The notes beneath the pieces were generated by a model. It was not told the origin of the DNA, did not search any database, and was given only the letters and a program-made list of their open reading frames with translations. From assembly GCF_000148525.1 (NCBI RefSeq), contig NZ_AEDU01000021.1, forward strand, positions 1 to 38,667: a stretch of DNA of 38,667 bases, read 5' to 3'. This document shows, in pieces, positions 36,335 through 38,667 of the stretch. The stretch is from Streptococcus mitis SK564 (GTDB lineage: Bacteria > Bacillota > Bacilli > Lactobacillales > Streptococcaceae). Made by a program: the position numbers and the translations under genes. How positions within the stretch are numbered: the stretch's first letter is position 1; each line of letters opens with the position of its first letter.

Positions 36335-37612
36335 TTATAGGCTCAATTCTTCTTTCAAAGGCTGTAAGTAGGTCATTTCTTGCTTATTTCTCATCTCCAG
36401 TCCTTCCTCAGCTAGCATGAGTAAGTCTTTGGAAATTTCAATAATCGCAGTCTCTTCCGGTTCTGTAAGCTTTTTCTTAGAAAATTGTCGTCTTAAAAAC
36501 TTGTAATTACGACCAAATGCTTTAAAGAAAGGTGCTGTTTCTAAGTAAGCTTCTAACTTGTCTAAATTACACAACAATCCCAAGTGAAAGGCAGCAGAAG
36601 CAAAAGTCCTATCAAGTGGCTGTGTACACACACTACGAAACTCAACTGTTCCTCGAGTCGTTAAGTCTTGGTACTGGTAACTACGATGAGTTTCAAAATC
36701 CTTCTCTTGAGGGTAAATAAGAATCTCATCCCCATTAAGAGCATATACTTGGATTTCAGATGTAGCCAAATAGTCCCTAGCCTGAATCGGATAAAAATAA
36801 TAGGTTTGTCCATCACGTTCCGCAGTAAAAATTGCAGAATGATCTAGATAGTCAAAAAAATCAGCTTCATCATTAAAGAGTCTAGCATTAACCCCAACAT
36901 TCTCTGTATAGATACCATGCATGGATTCTTCCCAGAAAATATCCCTTGAAATTTTCGTATCCCAATCCGCACCTGTAAACTCAGAGTTTGCAAATAAATA
37001 AGCCTTAACTGCTTCAATTTGGGTAAAAGCATTAATCACTCGTAAGTAGTTAGACTTTGAAACATCCAACTGAACCTGACTCCCACAAATAAACGCTCCG
37101 TATTCAGGGAATTGATGTAAGTCTGATTTAGTCACATTTCTACTCAAATTCAAATAATCCATCAACATCTGATAGCGTGGATAAGCCACTGGACAATTCT
37201 CATTTTTATCCCAGTTAGGATGAATACCGCAGTCAACGATAGCATGATTGGATTCGCCTAATTTTCTCTGAATTACATACATATAATTATTAAAACGATT
37301 TTCGACCTCTTGAATTGTTTCGGCCTTACCAAATGCAAACTCAATCGTTGTATAGGAAACTTCAAATAAAATAGCATCCTGACTTACTGGCTCCACTAAC
37401 TGAATAGGAGTCCCAAAATCATCTACCTTTTCGACAGTAAAATCCAAAGCAAAAACTAAATATCGGAATAAGTGTTTGATAACTTCAACATCTGTGGCAT
37501 CCCCTTCCAAATTTACAACAGGATATTCCAGCTCAATCCCGACAAACAATTCTGGATTTTCTTTAATATTTTTCAGATACCGATGTTTTAATAAATCGAT
37601 AGAACGAGACAT
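36335..37612 (-). CDS. Glutamate-cysteine ligase family (GCS2-like) protein
   Basis: A 425-residue carboxylate-amine ligase-like protein. The N-terminal FVGIELEYPVVNLEG carries the metal-binding Glu pair typical of the GCS fold; QDAILFEVSYTTIEFAFGKA and GAFICGSQVQLDVS provide further conserved strands, and TRGTVEFRSVCTQPLDRTF the distal metal/substrate loop. By similarity it would join glutamate to an amine or cysteine. It is not the bifunctional GshF, which is about 750 residues. The substrate is uncertain. It lies between the tRNA operon and thrC. Confidence 0.82.
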   Translation of the reverse strand: MSRSIDLLKHRYLKNIKENPELFVGIELEYPVVNLEGDATDVEVIKHLFRYLVFALDFTVEKVDDFGTPIQLVEPVSQDAILFEVSYTTIEFAFGKAETIQEVENRFNNYMYVIQRKLGESNHAIVDCGIHPNWDKNENCPVAYPRYQMLMDYLNLSRNVTKSDLHQFPEYGAFICGSQVQLDVSKSNYLRVINAFTQIEAVKAYLFANSEFTGADWDTKISRDIFWEESMHGIYTENVGVNARLFNDEADFFDYLDHSAIFTAERDGQTYYFYPIQARDYLATSEIQVYALNGDEILIYPQEKDFETHRSYQYQDLTTRGTVEFRSVCTQPLDRTFASAAFHLGLLCNLDKLEAYLETAPFFKAFGRNYKFLRRQFSKKKLTEPEETAIIEISKDLLMLAEEGLEMRNKQEMTYLQPLKEELSL

Positions 37613-37657
37613 ACTATCCTACTCTTTCTTAATCTAAATCAAATTTGAATAACTATT

Positions 37658-37663
37658 ATTATA
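37658..37663 (-). promoter_or_regulatory. Extended -10 promoter of the GCS2-like gene
   Basis: TGGTATAAT on the minus strand lies about 45 bases upstream of ATG 37612, directly after the tRNA operon terminator. Confidence 0.55.
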
Positions 37664-37674
37664 CCAAAAATAAT

Positions 37675-37706
37675 ACAAAAAAGGAACGAAGATTAACTAC
37701 GTTCCT
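37675..37706 (-). terminator. Terminator of the tRNA operon
   Basis: AGGAACG (complement of 37700-37706), 11-nt loop, CGTTCCT (37682-37688), then TTTTTTG on the minus strand. Confidence 0.85.
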
Positions 37707-37718
37707 AACTCTATACTA

Positions 37719-37802
37719 TACCGGCGGCCGGGGTCGAACCGGCACGTCCTTGCGGACACTGGATTTTGAGTCCAGCGCGTCTGCCAATTCCGCCACGCCG
37801 GC
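37719..37802 (-). tRNA. tRNA-Leu (anticodon CAA)
   Basis: Class II tRNA with a long variable arm (TGTCCGCAAGGACGT region). Anticodon loop CTCAAAA within stem CTGGA/TCCAG reads codon UUG. GGTTCGACC T loop intact. CCA is not encoded. Confidence 0.95.
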
Positions 37803-37811
37803 AAATAGTAA

Positions 37812-37883
37812 CTGGGGTAGCTGGATTCGAACCAACGCATGAGGGAGTCAAAGTCCCTTGCCTTACCGCTTGGCTATACCCCA
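37812..37883 (-). tRNA. tRNA-Gln (anticodon TTG)
   Basis: Acceptor TGGGGTA/TACCCCA, anticodon loop CTTTGAC, T loop GGTTCGAATCC. G discriminator. CCA not encoded. Confidence 0.95.
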
Positions 37884-37896
37884 ATAATATAAAATA

Positions 37897-37970
37897 GGCG
37901 AGTGATGGGGATCGAACCCACGCATGCCAGAGCCACAATCTGGTGTGTTAACCACTTCACCACACCCGCC
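37897..37970 (-). tRNA. tRNA-His (anticodon GTG)
   Basis: Anticodon loop TTGTGGC in stem CCAGA/TCTGG. The 5' end carries the extra G paired with C73 expected of tRNA-His. Confidence 0.95.
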
Positions 37971-37983
37971 ATAATTCTATTAA

Positions 37984-38054
37984 CACGGGCAGTAGGAATT
38001 GAACCCACACTGAAGGTTTTGGAGACCTTAGTTCTACCTTTAAACTATGCCCGT
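37984..38054 (-). tRNA. tRNA-Trp (anticodon CCA)
   Basis: Anticodon loop CTCCAAA in stem AAGGT/ACCTT; acceptor ACGGGCA/TGCCCGT with G discriminator. Confidence 0.95.
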
Positions 38055-38058
38055 AAAA

Positions 38059-38139
38059 TGGAAGGGGAGGGATTCGAACCCCCGAACCCGAAGGAGCGGA
38101 TTTACAGTCCGCCGCGTTTAGCCTCTTCGCTACCCTTCC
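38059..38139 (-). tRNA. tRNA-Tyr (anticodon GTA)
   Basis: Class II tRNA with a variable arm; anticodon loop CTGTAAA in stem GCGGA/TCCGC; D arm GCGAAGAGGCTAAACGC. Confidence 0.95.
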
Positions 38140-38151
38140 AAAATATATAAA

Positions 38152-38224
38152 TGGCGCGAGACGGAATCGAACCGCCGACACATGGAGCTTCAATCCATTG
38201 CTCTACCAACTGAGCTACCGAGCC
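38152..38224 (-). tRNA. tRNA-Phe (anticodon GAA)
   Basis: Anticodon loop TTGAAGC in stem ATGGA/TCCAT; D arm AGCTCAGTTGGTAGAGC. The acceptor stem GGCTCGG against TCGCGCC has a U-C mismatch at the fourth pair and a G-U at the seventh; the rest of the cloverleaf is standard. Confidence 0.93.
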
Positions 38225-38227
38225 TTA

Positions 38228-38301
<74 letters not shown>

Positions 38302-38311
38302 TTAATAAAAA

Positions 38312-38401
38312 AGGAGGATGTGGGATTCGAACCCACGCACGCTTTTACACGCCTGACGGTTTTCAAGACCGTTCCCTTCAGCCGGACTTGGGTAATCCTC
38401 C
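38312..38401 (-). tRNA. tRNA-Ser (anticodon TGA)
   Basis: Class II tRNA with a long variable arm (CAGGCGTGTAAAAGCGTGCG region); anticodon loop CTTGAAA in stem ACGGT/ACCGT; acceptor GGAGGAT/ATCCTCC. The base after the acceptor stem is T. Confidence 0.93.
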
Positions 38402-38483
38402 AAAATAGTTCATACGGGAATAAACCCGTGTCCTCTTAGTGAAAAGATAATATTTCAATCCTCTAATAATGGACTAAACACTA
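38402..38483. other. Spacer within the tRNA operon
   Basis: An 82-base gap, longer than the others in the cluster, with a small inverted repeat ACGGG/CCCGT near 38414-38431 but no tRNA fold and no T tract. It may hold a processing site; nothing else is visible. Confidence 0.4.
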
Positions 38484-38557
<74 letters not shown>

Positions 38558-38591
38558 AAGTTAAAAACTTGGTACAAAGAACAAAGTTCAA

Positions 38592-38662
38592 AGCGGGTGA
38601 CGAGAATCGAACTCGCGACAACAGCTTGGAAGGCTGTAGTTTTACCACTAAACTACACCCGC
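38592..38662 (-). tRNA. tRNA-Gly (anticodon TCC)
   Basis: Anticodon loop CTTCCAA in stem ACAGC/GCTGT; acceptor GCGGGTG/CACCCGC with T discriminator. First tRNA of the cluster visible; the operon may continue beyond the window. Confidence 0.95.
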
Positions 38663-38667
38663 TAAAA

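Noticed and set aside
37711..38193. Open frames of 75-82 codons overlapping the tRNA cluster on both strands
   Set aside because: They run across several tRNA genes whose cloverleaf folds and anticodons are unambiguous.

Overview
The window is the right-hand (early/lysogeny) three quarters of an integrated siphovirus prophage (1 to about 28,700) joined to host chromosome (about 28,720 to 38,667). A BOX-type repeat (30363-30467), the gene content pcp / MarR / LysM protein / HAD / MATE / thrC / GCS2-like, a ten-gene tRNA cluster and the low G+C all point to a Mitis-group Streptococcus (S. pneumoniae, S. mitis or a close relative). The left end of the prophage, including the lysis genes and attL, lies outside the window.

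Prophage, read leftward on the minus strand. The lysis/lysogeny switch (25346-25431) separates a rightward lysogeny arm (CI-type S24 repressor, an AbiF/Abi_2 HEPN protein with its own downstream small RNA, tyrosine integrase) from a leftward early region of very small, often overlapping genes: two Cro-like XRE proteins, SSB, DUF1642, DUF1372, MazG-like, YopX, DUF3310 and an ArpU-type late regulator. The late region follows: second tyrosine recombinase, HNH nuclease, portal, a MuF minor head protein with a toxin-like C-terminus and a candidate immunity gene, large terminase, scaffold, HK97-type capsid, head-tail connectors, major tail protein, a tail chaperone pair joined by a -1 frameshift, tape measure, Dit and the start of the tail fibre. 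The replication module looks damaged: the replisome organizer has a large internal deletion with a frame change, an initiator-like HTH gene has a frameshift at its start, and an SPFH/prohibitin-like gene is an internally deleted remnant. No helicase loader, primase or recombinase of the RecT type is visible, so the element may be replication-defective or dependent on host or helper functions.

Several non-coding elements run against or between these genes. A highly structured plus-strand RNA of about 320 nt with a strong terminator (22616-22938) lies among leftward genes. A roughly 105-nt RNA follows abiF (27154-27258) with a near-consensus promoter and a terminator. Two tiny promoter-terminator cassettes (22334-22390 and 24761-24834) lie antisense to early intergenic junctions. 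Five 11-bp phased repeats (15758-15812) sit upstream of the second recombinase, and a copy of the CI operator core lies inside a Cro-like gene 1.7 kb from the switch.

Host part. Downstream of integrase are a DUF975 membrane protein (+), then on the minus strand pcp, a BOX element, a DUF1304 gene broken by a nonsense codon, a MarR regulator with two tandem palindromes over its promoter, a secreted LysM protein, a MATE-HAD pair, thrC, a GCS2-like ligase and an operon of tRNAs for Gly, Ile, Ser, fMet, Phe, Tyr, Trp, His, Gln and Leu.
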